NCBI GenBank assembly: GCA_024663395.1
Contig: JANFAH010000003.1
Location: 1,178,001-1,242,000 of the forward strand
DNA length: 64,000 nucleotides
Direction of reading: 5' to 3'
Source: Pisolithus tinctorius
Taxonomy: Eukaryota; Basidiomycota; Agaricomycetes; Boletales; Pisolithaceae
A program made the position numbers and the translations under genes. The notes beneath the pieces were generated by a model. The model was not told where the DNA came from. It saw only the letters and a program-made list of their open reading frames with translations, and did no database searches. This document shows positions 31,249 to 42,660 of this stretch, piece by piece (position 1 is the first letter of the stretch; every line of letters starts with the position of its first letter).

Positions 31249-34200
31249 TCAAGAACTTCCCCCTGATGCGCCAAGTCCTAGCATCTTGCAGAATTCAATG
31301 ACCTTGGGGCGAGGCAGCGCTTTGGTGAGGAGATCTGCAGCCTGGGAGGTGGTAGGAACGAAAACAGGTGAGATAAGACTCTCCTGCACTGCATCTCTGA
31401 GCCAGTAGTGGCAGAGATCAAGTTGCTTCATCCTCCCATGGTGTTCAGGGTTCTTTGCGACAGAAATCGCAGATTGGTTGTCTATGAGGAGAACAGAAGG
31501 CCCAGGGAGTGAAAAACCGATTTCCTGGAGTAGGTTTCGCATCCACTTGATCTCCTTGCCAGCTTGGACAGCTGCCATGTATTCTGCTTCAGTGGTTGAT
31601 AAAACGACGACTCCCTGCAGCTTGGATGACCAGGAGACAGCTCCAGTACCCATCTTGACCACATAACCACCTGTGGAGCGACCAGAATCCTTGCAGCCAC
31701 CATGATCTGCATCAGAGAAGGTGGTAAACAGTTCAGAAGTCGAAGGATCAGGGGAATATGTGAGGGAGTGGTCCAGAGTACCCTTCAAATAGCACATTAG
31801 GTGTTTGACAGCCAGCCAGTGAGCCCAGCCAGGATTAGAATTAAACCTGGCTAGAACTCCAACAGTATATGCAATATCTGGGCGAGTTGTGGTGGCTAGG
31901 TACATCAAAGCACCTACAGTAGAGAGATAAGGGACTTTGCGCATGGTTTCGACTTCCTCAGGGCTCTGGGGTCACTGCTGGCGCGATAGGCGAAGATTGG
32001 GCTCCATTGGAGTTGAAATGGGCTTGCAGTCAGCCATTCCAAATCGCTCCAGGATGTCTAGGCAGTATTGGCGCTGAGATAGTGAGATTGAGCGATTGGG
32101 GCGGTCCCTGTCAATTTTGATGCCTAGGAGCTGAGTGGTAGGGCCCAGGTCGCGGATTTTGAAGTGCTGGCTGAGTTGTGACACGAAGGAGTCGATGGCT
32201 TCTGCAGAGCGCGAGGCAAGGGTCATATCATCGACAAACACAGGTAGAATGATGGTGACATCATTTTGGGAGTATATATAGATGCTGGCATCAGAGTAGG
32301 TCTGTCTGAAGCCAAGGGACTCCAGTACAGAGCGCATCTTCTTATTCCACCGGTTTCCGCCCTGTTTGCTGCCATAAATCGCTTTTTGTAGGAGACACAC
32401 CTGAGATCTGCCATCTCCCTCCACAAATCCCTCTGGTTGTGCCATATAAACTTCGCAATCCATCTCCCCATTCAGATATGCATGGGAGACATCAATGGAG
32501 CGAAGGTGAAGGTCCTGGAGGGCTGCAATAGCCAGGATGACTCTAATGGATGCAAGGCGAGCTGTAGGAGCGAATACTTCGAGATAATCAAAGCCAGGGC
32601 GCTGATTATAGCCCTTGGCGACCAATCGAGCCTTGTAGCGCTCTATGGATCCATCAGCATTGCGCTTCACCTTGAATACCCACTTGGAGCCAATAACTTT
32701 GCTTCCAGGAGGCCTAGGGACGAGTGTCCATGTCCCATTGCTCTGGTGCGCTGCTAACTCTTCCAGGGCAGCATCTCGCCACTTTTCAGCATCAGGGCGT
32801 CGCATAGCCTCTGCATATGTGAGTGGCTCATCAGGGAGAGATGCAGACATGGCCAGTTCATCATCACTATCATCCATGTCCTCCACATCATCCAATTGGG
32901 CTGGAGATAGCTTCCACCACTCTCTAGGTTTCTGTCTGTGCCTCCTGGGAAGTCTGGCACCTATTCCGACAGGGCTAGGCGCACGAGGGGGTGGTACAGG
33001 TGATGGGGTGCGAAGAGGAGGTGCAGGAGGTTCTGGGGGAGGAAGCTGAGGCTGAATGGGATCTGGATCAGCACCTATTTGCTCAATATCACCCCCTTGA
33101 TCCAGCATGTCATCAGACTCGCTTTCAGAGTCCAGATCTGGAGTGGGGTGGTAGTGGGTGCAATCAGGAGTTGGTGAGGCGATTTGGGGCGCCTTGGGTG
33201 GTTCTGGGGTGTCCAGAGATTGTGTAGAAAGGCGAGTGGATAGAGGGAAGTACCTCTCATCGAAATCAGCCCTCTCAGAGATCAGGGTGCGCTTTGTGGT
33301 CGGGTTATAGAATTTCCATCCTTTGTAGCCCTCAGGATAACCAATAAACACGCATTTCTCCATGTGGGGATCTAGGGGTCGCCTCTTGTCCTTCTGGATG
33401 TGCACATAGGCTGTACAGCCCCAAACTCGAAGGTGGGACACATCAGGTTTCCTCCCATGCCATAGCTCATATGGGGTCGCATTTTGGAGTGCTTCAGTAG
33501 GGCATCTGTTCCACACATGGACCAGGGAGGCGAGGCACTCGCCCCAGAAGGCCTCAGGCAGGCCAGACTCGTCCAACATGGCTGTAATTCGCTCAGACAG
33601 CAGTCTGTTAGCTCGCTCTGCAACTCCATTCTGCTGGGGTCGGTTTCTGACTGTGTGCTGGCGCAGGATGCCGCATTGGGTGGTGAAATCATCAAATGCC
33701 TTGCTCATGTACTCCCCTCCTTTGTCATCGCGCAAAATCTTGATTTTTCGCTCTGTCTGGTTCTCAGCAAAGGCTTTGAAGGTTTTGAAGGCCTCAAAGA
33801 CATCAGACTTCGCTTTTAGAGGCAAAACAAAGCGAAAGCGAGAGAAATCATCGATGAAGGTGACCCAATACTTGTAGCCAGAAAAGGAGGGGTGTCCCAC
33901 ATGGTGTACATCGCTGTGGACGAGTTCCAGAGGCCATGAGGCGTGCCAGGGCGAGGTAGGAAAGGGATTTGCATGCATTTTGCCAGCCAGGCAAGGTTCA
34001 CAGACAGGGTCAGGTGTAGACTTTGAGTCTATGGCCATTCCAGTCACCAGTTTTCGCTGTAGGAGTGATTTGACACCAGCCAGATGGTGGTGGGCGAGTC
34101 TCCTGTGCCATAGGTCAAGATCCAGAGGCAGGGTAGTTGCTGCTGAGGCATACTCAGTGAGGGGAACAGTCTCACCCTCCAGCAAGGCCGAGTTGTTGTC

Positions 34201-35505
34201 CGAAATTCGCGCAATGAAGAGGGGATGTCGAGAGCGCAGCCTAAAGGCCATCTGCGAAGAGTTGATGCTCACAGTGAAGTCCCTGGTGCGACAGAGAAAT
34301 AACACAGATAATAGATTATTCCGAAGATCAGGGACATGAAGGACATTGCTAAACTCGACAGCACGACGCTTTTGACCTCCCACCACAGGCTCAAACAGCA
34401 CAGACCCCATCCCAGCTGAATAGACAATTTTATTGTCTGCTAGCTTGATAGGAACGCGTTTTGGGCTGTAATTTCGCAGCCAATGGCGATGGGGCGTCAT
34501 ATGAGCAGTGGCCCCCGAGTCTGCGATCCAATGGACATCAGCATCGAGTTGGAGAGGGCAGAGCAGGGAGGAGGGGTCAGGGAAGCGAAGACTTGCATTT
34601 CCAGCGAATTCTACCGCTTGGGCTGCGCTCTGGCTTGATGAGGAGGTTGTTGGCGCTGTCCCAGTTGCTGGGGAGGAAGCAGAAGGCGAGGATGCTTGAT
34701 TTGCGGTGTTGGCAGGTTTCTTGTCCTTCTTATTCTTCCTAGAGCGGTAGAAGGCCTTAGACCTTTCCATCCTTTCGCATTTATGGATACAGTGGCCTTG
34801 ATAATCACAGAACGAGCAAGGGGACGAAGTTGGGCACTTGCAATTCGCGGAGGAGGTGAATAACGCGTGGTCCGATCCGCCTGCATCAGGGCGCCGCTTC
34901 CGCTGCGATTCTTCGGCCAGAAAAGCTTCTTTTAGCTTTTCCTTGTCCAGGGAGTGGAAGAGCAGGAGTGATGACGCAAAATGGGCATATTCCTCACCCA
35001 GGGAGCGCACCATAGCCATACATACAAGCTCATTGTCCAGATCCTTGATGGAATAGGGCTTAGAAGTCTCTGTGGGGCGAAGTTCTTGGATTCTAGACAT
35101 AGAATCTTCGATTCTAGCGATGAGGGAGCTCAGGGACTCGTCTGGCTGCTTCCTGATCGAAAAGAAGTCATCCCAGGCATTAAAACGAGCTCCTGGACGT
35201 TGTTGGAGGTGGATGGAAGCCAGGGTGGACCAGATTTGTACAGGATCATCCTGTACAGCGTCTACATGGGTCCTTTGCTCACTAGAAAGCGCCAGGTAGA
35301 GTTCTCCAGCTGCCTTGTCCGCTCTGAGGTCCCATTTGGTCTGAGCTTCGAGTTTAGAGTCATCAGGGCGCTTCTCAGTGCCACTGACAATGGTCCAGAG
35401 GCCCTTGGTGCGAAGGAAAGCCTTCATCTCACCCTTCCAGGTGTTATAGTTGGTGGAGGTGAGTTTTGACACAGTGGTCGACGAGTGCGAGTGGTCTTCG
35501 GCCAT
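31249..35505 (-). pseudogene. Copia Gag-Pol polyprotein, one stop
   Basis: One long frame. The start MAEDHSHS (35505) is preferred to the upstream 35574 because it directly precedes the Gag domain (TSTNYNTWKGEMKAFL). Order: Gag, zinc knuckle CSFCDYQGHCIHKC (about 34830-34780), protease (IADSGATAHMTP), GAG-pre-integrase, integrase core (LELVHSDVHH, RDDKGGEYM, NGVAERAN), RT (FVDDMTLAS instead of YVDD) and RNase H (WSSKLQGVVVLSTTEAEY). The only break is TGA at 31974-31972 just after RT, where copia A continues. The single-ORF layout is normal for copia. It would be functional but for one codon. Confidence 0.92.
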
Positions 35506-35666
35506 CAGGGCGATTTTCGAGCAGAAAGGGCAAGCAGGGAATGGATGGGGTGAGTCTCGAAGTTTCGGGTGCAAGGAAAATGCGGTAGAGGCCGAGGAAG
35601 TGGGTGTAGCGGGTCGAAAATTTGCGCAGTGACTGATGACGTGTCGTATGATGTGTCCAGAAAGTC

Positions 35667-35688
35667 CTAGAGCGCGGGGCTCATAACC
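35667..35688 (-). promoter_or_regulatory. Half initiator-tRNA-Met primer binding site, copia B
   Basis: Plus-strand AGCGCGGGGCTCATAACC abuts the 5' LTR and matches the 5' half of eukaryotic initiator tRNA-Met up to the anticodon loop. The same motif abuts TRIM LTRs at 24661-24680 and 41506-41525. Confidence 0.7.
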
Positions 35689-35922
35689 TGTTTAAATAAC
35701 CCAACCTGAAGGCCTTGTGCCCAGTGTAAGAGACTGAAGAAAATATCACTGGGCACAGAGCAGTAAGTGCGCAAAAATGATAAACAAATGTAAATAGTAA
35801 ACAAAAGCAAAGCAAGGACACTTAGAGCGCAGCTAAGTGTCCACTACAAGTCTGTAGGGTGAGAACAGCACATAATAAAAGACAAACTGCGAAATGAGGT
35901 GCACAGGCACCACATATGAACA
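35689..35922 (-). repeat. 5' LTR of copia B (234 bp)
   Basis: TGTTTAAATAAC to TATGAACA on the plus strand. It is the same length as the solo LTR at 25797. Confidence 0.9.
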
Positions 35923-36203
35923 GAGGCACCACTGTAACAGAGACCAAGGGAGGTAGATCCAACCCTGAACCAGCTTCCCCCCTGTGCGCACCCAAGACCA
36001 GTCAGTTTCCCACGCTACCGGTTTTATTCCCATGCTCCCGGCCTTAAGTCCAGTCCTCCGGACTTAGCCCCTGACCTCCGGCCTTAACTCCGGTCCCACC
36101 GGACTTGGCCCCTGTCTCCCGGCCTTGATTCTGGCCACTCGGACTTAGCCCCTGTCACCCGGTCTTGAAGCCTGGTCACCTGAGGGTAAACCCATACTTC
36201 ACA
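35923..36203. repeat. Copia LTR stub and LTR fragment
   Basis: 35923-35939 (GAGGCACCACTGTAACA) matches the start of the copia A LTR. 35937-36203 matches the last 220-odd bp of the LTR at 19141-20002 but keeps many CCGG sites, giving a CpG-rich reference for that family. Confidence 0.6.
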
Positions 36204-38789
36204 GTAACTATGAGATAGGAGAAACAGATAAGGAGAAAAGAAACTCGAGACTGGTTCTAGTTCATTTCTTGAAAGGACCAGGTTTGTCTGGGTACTGGTC
36301 ATGATACTCTTGGACAAGTTCAGAGGCATTGTCCAGCTCTGTTGCTAGTACCCAGGTGGTTTCCTCATCAGTTCCCTCATAACCAGTCCACTGGACCAGG
36401 TACTGCAACCAACACTTCCTGCACTGGTCAACCTTTGAATCAAGTATTTCTGCTACCTCAAATTCTAAGTCACCATTGACATCTACTGGTGGGGGTGGAG
36501 GTTGAGTCCAGTTGGGTATGGCATTTGGGATGGCTGGTTCAAGTTGGGACACATGGAAGACTGGGTGTACAGCACACATAGAGTCTGGTAAATGCAGGGT
36601 GAATGAGTGAGAGCTGGCCTGGGCTATTATGGGATAGGGCCCAAGGTTCTTCTCACTCAGCTTCTTGGAGGGCCAGGTTGACCAGAAATACCTGGCTTTT
36701 ACATGGACACTGTTGCCCACTTTGAAGTCTTGGGCCAGCATGTGCTTAGCATCTGCTGGTCCTTGGTAGCATTGCTGGGTAAGAGCCATTTCTTCACAAA
36801 GGTATTGGTGCAGTGAATCTAAGTCAACTGTGTAATCACAAGCCTGGTTGGATGTGACATCATGCTCAGGGAAGACCAAGATATTAGGGTGATAACCCTA
36901 ATTAGCAAAGAAGGGTGATACTCCAGTCATAGCACTGGGTGCATTGTTGGTAAGCAAATTCAGCCAATGGTAGTAACTTGGCCCAGTTATCCTGTTGGTA
37001 GTTACAGTAGACCTGGAGATATTGTTCAAGGGTCTGGTTGGTGCACTCTGTCTGACCATCCCCCTCTGGGTGATACCTGGAGGTGAAATGTAGATGCATG
37101 TCTAGAGCTCTACCTAGAGACCAGAAGAAGTGGGACATGAACTCTGATCCCTGGTCTGAGGTTACATGGGCTGGTACACTGCTTAGAGAACATGTGCATG
37201 AGGAAGAGTTTGGTGAGCTCAGGGGCTGTGATGGTGCTGTGAGTAGGTATGAAGATGGCTTGCTTTGAAAGCCAGTTGAGGCTGGGAGTTGCTCTATGAA
37301 ATCCATCGAGATGGAATTCCATGGCTTCTCTGGCACAGAGAGTTGTTTGAGTAGGCCATAAGGCCAGTGGCAGGGTACCTTGGCCTGGGCACAGGTAGTA
37401 CAAGACTGGACATAGTCTTTGACAAATGTCCTTAGGCCAGGCCAGGTGTACTCACACCAGATGAGTTCTAGAGTTCTGTTTTGGCCAAAGTGGCCAGACA
37501 AGGGGTGATCATGTTTAAACCTCAAGACATGAAGGCAAAGGTCATTAGAGTCCAGTACATAGATTCTTCCATCTAGGCAGAGGAAGCCAGTGTCATCAAC
37601 TGACCACCAGGAATCTGATGTATCTGAGAACTGGACTTGGGCGACTGGGTCTGAGGGTAGGGCTGAGAGGATATCATTGTGTAACTTCTCCACATCCATC
37701 AGTGCAATAGCATGTAGGACTGGGTACTCAAGGTAGGTGGCATGCAGGGAGGTGGCTAGTTGTTCCTGCATGAAGACCAGTCTGAGATTCTGTGGGTTGA
37801 CCCAGGCATAGTTGCTATCCCCCTCTTTGGGGTAGATGTCCCATTGTCTAGTCAGGGCATCAGGCTTAGCACCAAGTTTACCAGGTCTGAACCAGATAAC
37901 CATATTGAACTGTGACAAAAACTCAGACCAGCACACCTGGCACTGGGTTAATACCTTCAAGGTGGAGAAATACTCCAAGTTCTTGTGATCAGTGACAACA
38001 TCAACCAGTACTGCAGATCCTTCTAAGTAGTGCCACCATGTCCAGAAAGCCTTGAAGATCGTGAGTAGTTCCTTATCATGGGTGTCATAATTTAGCTCTG
38101 GGGCTGTTAAGGTGTGAGAGTAGAATGTGACTGGCTGGATTTGACCATCACCACCAGTGATGGACAAGATGCCAGCTATGGTGTAGTCAGACACATCAGT
38201 CTCAACAATAATAGGAGCATCCAGGGAGAAATGAGTTAGGACCAGGGCAGTGGTGAAGGCCTGCTTGAGTTTGTTGACAGACTGGTGGCACTCCTCAGAA
38301 AAGTTCTGGGGAGCACCTTTGCATGTCAACTGGGTGAGAGGTACCACTATGTCCAAGTAGTTGAAAATGAACTGGCAATAGAAATTGGCAAAGCCCAGGA
38401 AGGACTGAATGTCCTTTACCTTCTGGGGCTCAGGCCAGTCACAGATAGCTTTGACTTTTTCTAAGGACATGGTGAGGCCAGCCAGGGACAAGTGGTAACC
38501 CAAATATTCCACAGAGTCTGAGTGGAATTCACACTTCTCCAGTTTGGCATACAGGCCATGCAACCAGAGCCAGTGAAGAACCTCCCAGACATGCTGCTTG
38601 TGTGATGGCTCATCTCTGGAGTAGATTAAGATGTTGTTGAGGTAGATGATGACACAGACATCTAGCATATCTGCAAAGATCGAATTGATGAACCACTGGA
38701 AGGTGGCTGGGGCATCAGTAAGACCAAAAGGCATCACCACCCACTCAGAAGACCCATAGCATGTTCTAAAGGCTGTTTTCCACTCAAAT
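36204..38789 (-). pseudogene. pol: CpG-depleted gypsy pol copy (el.2 family)
   Basis: The minus strand follows el.2 pol from RT (KTAFRTCYGS, 38789) to the chromodomain and stop (36262). Nearly every CpG of el.2 is TpG or CpA here. The catalytic YLDD is changed to YLNN (codons 38638-38633), both by CpG transitions. A deletion of about 30 bp near 37278 and a 1-bp insertion near 36945 break the frame. The 5' part is missing beyond 38789. Confidence 0.9.
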
Positions 38790-38812
38790 TGCACCAGGGG
38801 GTGCTTTCCCAA

Positions 38813-38972
38813 GTCATATCATACCCATAAGCTCATCACAGAGGGTGTTGTAGCTAGTGACAAGTTTTGATATATGACAGGCTCTTGTCATTTTATGGAT
38901 GACTTCACATGTGACTGTAAATTATTTTCTACCACAGATGTTATTGAAAATAGCAGGCAGAAAGAACACCCT
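38813..38972. other. Non-coding junction
   Basis: Sequence between the gypsy copy and the KDZ gene. No feature is recognised, and the KDZ element end may lie here. Confidence 0.4.
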
Positions 38973-41081
38973 CTACTTACCATTAATAGAGTTCTTGGAT
39001 GACTGTTCTAGCTGCTCAAATTCAAACTTGTGCTGATGAAGGCACTCCCTGATTTGAACTTTCAGTGCCTGTGCATTAGTTTGGGTTTGGAGCCACTTGT
39101 TGTTCCTCAGGAGATAGAGGTCAGTTTGCACTGAGACTCCTAATGCACTTTTTTTTTGTCTCAAAGCCTGAGTTGCCTTTGAGAGTGAAGCTTGTGCTGC
39201 AGTAAGTTGTAAATTGAAGTCAATGATGTCATTGACACAATCATTGTGAAGATCCATTTCCAGCTGATCCACATGGCTCTGGTGGTTCTGAACAGATTTT
39301 TCCAGGGCAAGTATAAGTGCCAACTGTTCAGCACCCTTCTTCTTTGACTGCCCTATGTGTGTATGGTGAGCAACATGATGGCAAACATAGGAAAAAGACT
39401 AACGAGGTAGAGGCTGAGTCTGTGAGTGCACCTGTGCAGCCCACTCCTCTTGTAGAGTCTGCATGTCAACATGCAATGCATGGAGGGCCCCCAAAGCCAT
39501 GGTTTTCTTGCTTTTGCAGAGGGACCACTTTTTGTTCAGCCACTGGCCAAGAGCAGTAAAAGACTTCTTGTCAAAGTGATGAATCTGATTATCAAGAACA
39601 AATAGCCTCTGATGGTACTAAGGAGGAAATTAACATTGGAATCATACTACAGGAAAATGAATGCTTACACCAGACACTTGGAGGATAGGAATGAGCATCT
39701 TCAGAGAACTCCATAACTGCTCACACCCCTCACCATCTGACAAACCAAAGCCCACACATTTATGTGGGTGATATACTATCTGACATGGCCACTGATGACC
39801 ATAAGCATGGAAAACAGAGATGCCAAACTTCAATCTGGAGAGTATCCCCTCATCAAGTAGTTTCCACTTGCAGCAACTACGTTCCAGTTGACAGCCAATG
39901 TCATATAAGAGGCCAACAGTTGTGGTGGTAGGCAGATGTTCAAAGAGATGTTTCAATAGCACCAAGGCATAGTGCTGCTTTTCTCCTGCAGATGTCATAT
40001 TGACCAGCCAGAGAACATGATCATGGCAACAAAGCAAAGCCATCAGCCCTGTGTCTGCAAAAAAAGTGGGTGCTTGCTTTCTCGCGCTTTTCATCTGCTG
40101 CATGGAAAGAATCCCCACACCCATCCAGCACTGAGATGGGCACTCTCATCCCATCCTCAAAACTGTCCCCTTGTTTTTGATGTGAAGAATGATGGTGATC
40201 AGATGGAAGAGATCGCTGTTTCTCAATGAACATTTCCATAGCCTTCACCTCTGATTCAGGAATGAATACAGTGTTGGTAGGATTGGAAGGGTCATGGCCA
40301 GCAGAGTCCTTATTTGTTTGCTTCTGGGTGAAACACGCATCCAAGCAGACAATGCAGTCAAGGCTTTTGGAGGTCAGAATTAGGTTGGCATCAATAAACT
40401 TGCCATTGACTCACTCATCCTGCTCAGCATTAGCTCTCTGTGGCACACCTCCCCCAAAACATAGTGGACAGTGAGCACATAGGTAGTCACTTGGTTGAGA
40501 CCTAGTGTCTTGTTGAACAGAGGCTTGGGAGGAGTGAACCAGGCCAGTAATATGGTCCTCCATGTATATTGTTAACACATTATACCAATGGTATGCATTG
40601 CTGAATTGTTGTCGAAAGTTATCCTGATGATTGCATGGTAAGAATTCCTTATACAGCCATGAAGAGATAGATAGAAGTGTTTAACTAGTAGATATTGGTA
40701 CTTCAATAGGACAATATATAAGGGGTGTGTGTGGTATGGGAGCACATAAGGGGGACAGATAATATAATGATTATCCTATGAATACAACATACCTTGGACT
40801 GCAGCTTGTACCCTTGGGCATCTAGAAAACTTTCAAGTGCTTCACACCATGCAGTTGTGTTGGGGGTCAACTGCACAAAGAGTTTCCTCACAAACTCCAC
40901 CACTCGAAGATCAGCTGCAAGAGTGGGAGAGATAGGGGAACATGCAAATAGACCATGTCCCATGAGGTGTATAGGAGCTGGGGTGCATGCACAATAGCTT
41001 ATCTCAATTTCCTCCAAACCTGGTATGTGTGAGCATGACATAAGCACAATGATGGGGTCATGTATGTGTTGCAATAAATGC

Positions 41082-41153
41082 GACCAGACAGGGGATTGAA
41101 CCCTGGACCTCCCAGGTTTTGACCAGGTGCTCTAACCACTGAGCTATTTGGTC
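41082..41153 (-). other. tRNA-like cloverleaf in TRIM 3' LTR
   Basis: The 72-nt cloverleaf described at 24237, with intact A- and B-boxes. It is oriented like the element, so an RNA polymerase III promoter would read along the TRIM. Confidence 0.7.
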
Positions 41154-41540
41154 AAGGTATCTAGGCTTACTTGGTGTGGTTTAACCACCAAGTGCTAGTA
41201 GGGACTAGTGTTGCTGAGTGCTGGAGTACTACACTTGCAACAGCCTCCCCTAATCCAGTGCACAGCAACAAGGCGCAAGCGTGGGAATTCATTGCCTAAA
41301 GTAGCCATTGCCTCATCCAAGGTCTTACAGCATGTTGCCTCCTGCAAAGGTCTTACAAGGCTCAGGGGCCATTGCCTTAATTGGTAGGGCTTACACATGT
41401 TGCCTCGGTCCAGGTCTTATCAGGCACCACTAGGTCTTATCAGCGAAAACCCACTGTGGGAATCCATTGCCTTAAGCAGACAGGACTTATCAGGACAATC
41501 CCACAAGCGCCCGGGGCTCATAACCTGTTGCAATAAATGC

Positions 41541-41612
41541 GACCAGACAGGGGATTGAACCCTGGACCTCCCAGGTTTTGACCAGGTGCTTTAACCACTG
41601 AGCTATTTGGTC
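41541..41612 (-). other. tRNA-like cloverleaf in TRIM 5' LTR
   Basis: Second copy in the same element, nearly identical (one C-to-T difference in the D-loop/stem region near 41591). It starts 89 nt inside the 5' LTR. Confidence 0.7.
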
Positions 41613-42199
41613 AAGGTATCTTGGCTTACTTGGTGTGGTTTAACCACCAAGTGCTAGTAGGGACTAGCGTTGCTGAGTGCTGGAGTACTACACTTGCAAC
41701 AGTATGGTCAAAGAAAAGACAGCAAACAGTGAGTGAATGCACCACACAAGTGGGACATCCACTTAGATGGTGAGCCAGGGGATCTACCACCACCCGAAGG
41801 CTTTGTGATGCTTGGAGGTACCACAGGTAGGGCTTCAGAAGCACAGGGATAACATCTTGTGACCACCATTGCCATTGGTTTTGTCGCTTCTGCAAACTGC
41901 TCAGGCCCAAGGGAGAACTGCCCTCCTCATTGAAATGAAGGCTATCCACAAGATCAAAAACATCAGACCTGCAAGGAGGTGAGCTGCAATGTTGATCTGG
42001 TACAGCATTGGCATCTTGTGCAAGGTGCTGGTGACCTGGAAGGATGAAGAGAGGTGGGGGTGCAGGGAGGTAGAGTCCTTTCATACCATAGGGCTGGTGG
42101 TGACAAGCTGATGGATGTGGAACAAACAATGACTGAGGGTCCTAGCCAGGTGTAAGTATGTGCAAGTTCTGCTAGAGGGAAAAGACATACCAAATGACT

Positions 42200-42660
42200 A
42201 GGCATCACCTGAGTATCTGATGATGATGTCAGTGGAAGGGAGTTCGAGACTGCACTCTCCAGCTGGCTAGTTGAAGCCAACGTGTCAGGGGGACCCTGTA
42301 GGGATAAGCTGATGCAAAGATTGGTTTTCAGAGTAAAATCCAAATACCGAAGGAATATGAAGGGATGCTTGATTATTGGATGAGAGCAAGGGGGGGGGGT
42401 GCAGTTATGTTGGGCAGCTGACTAGTTGATGCCAGTACGACAGAGGGGCCCTGTGGGGAAGACAAACTGATTGGAAAAATATTTTGCAGACAAAATCTGA
42501 CATACTGAGGGTGGAGGAAAGCGAAATGAAGCCTGATGATCAGATGGGGTCGAGGGGTGGGGGCAATGCTGGGCATCTGACTAGTTGAAGGAGATGTGAT
42601 GGAGGAACTCTGCAGGAAGATAAGCCAACATGAATATAAGGAAGTTCACAACAATGAGAA
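42200..42660. repeat. Three imperfect tandem repeats of about 157 bp
   Basis: Segments with CTGACTAGTTGA-like phrases start at 42263, 42418 and 42577 and share a following CCCTGTGGGGA-like stretch. A poly-G run lies at 42391-42400. They sit upstream of the KDZ coding region, and no protein is supported. Confidence 0.55.

Larger units (their letters stand above)
30934..35922 (-). mobile_element. Ty1/copia element B, near complete
   Basis: The 3' LTR is 30934-31221 (288 bp), the coding region 31249-35505 and the 5' LTR 35689-35922 (234 bp). The primer site next to the 5' LTR (GGTTATGAGCCCCGCGCT on the minus strand) complements the anticodon region of initiator tRNA-Met, the half-tRNA priming known from Drosophila copia. 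The 3' LTR has a 54-bp internal duplication that the 5' LTR lacks. No matching target duplication is seen (AAGGA versus GAGGC), so the ends have been rearranged. Confidence 0.88.
41067..41701 (-). mobile_element. TRIM with tRNA-like sequence in each LTR
   Basis: 635 bp with two 176-bp LTRs (41067-41242 and 41526-41701) bounded by TGTTGCAA/TTGCAACA, and a perfect target duplication GTATG (41062-41066 and 41702-41706). On the minus strand the primer site GGTTATGAGCCCCGGGCGCT directly follows the 5' LTR, the 283-bp body is non-coding, and a purine tract (GGATTAGGGGAGGC) precedes the 3' LTR. It therefore depends on proteins from another element, probably the copia family, which has the same initiator-Met half-tRNA site. 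It is inserted in the KDZ gene. Confidence 0.92.
38973..42129 (-). pseudogene. KDZ transposase (Kyakuja-Dileera-Zisupton), broken
   Basis: Minus-strand coding blocks in order: 42129-41702 (KRQNQWQWWSQDVIPVLLKP), interrupted by the TRIM, then 41066-40780 (CACTPAPIHL, LRVVEFVRKLFVQL), 40660-40390 (FSNAYHWYNVL, a CPLCFGG cysteine motif), 40344-40000 (LDACFTQK, MRVPISVLDGCGDSF), 40124-39642 (FADTGLMALLCCHDHVLWLV, GLLYDIGCQLERSC, FHAYGHQWPCQIVYHP, GLSDGEGCEQLWSSL), 39640-39380 and 39323-38973 (C-terminal helical region). These are hallmarks of KDZ transposases of mushroom-forming fungi. Frame changes near 40050, stops and the TRIM make it non-functional; some breaks may be introns. Confidence 0.82.

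Noticed and set aside
35667..35688. A tRNA-Met gene
   Set aside because: Only the anticodon-arm half is present and it directly abuts an LTR, so it is a primer binding site.
41541..41612. A functional host tRNA gene
   Set aside because: It lies in duplicated LTRs, has an acceptor mismatch, wobble pairs in the anticodon stem and no U33.
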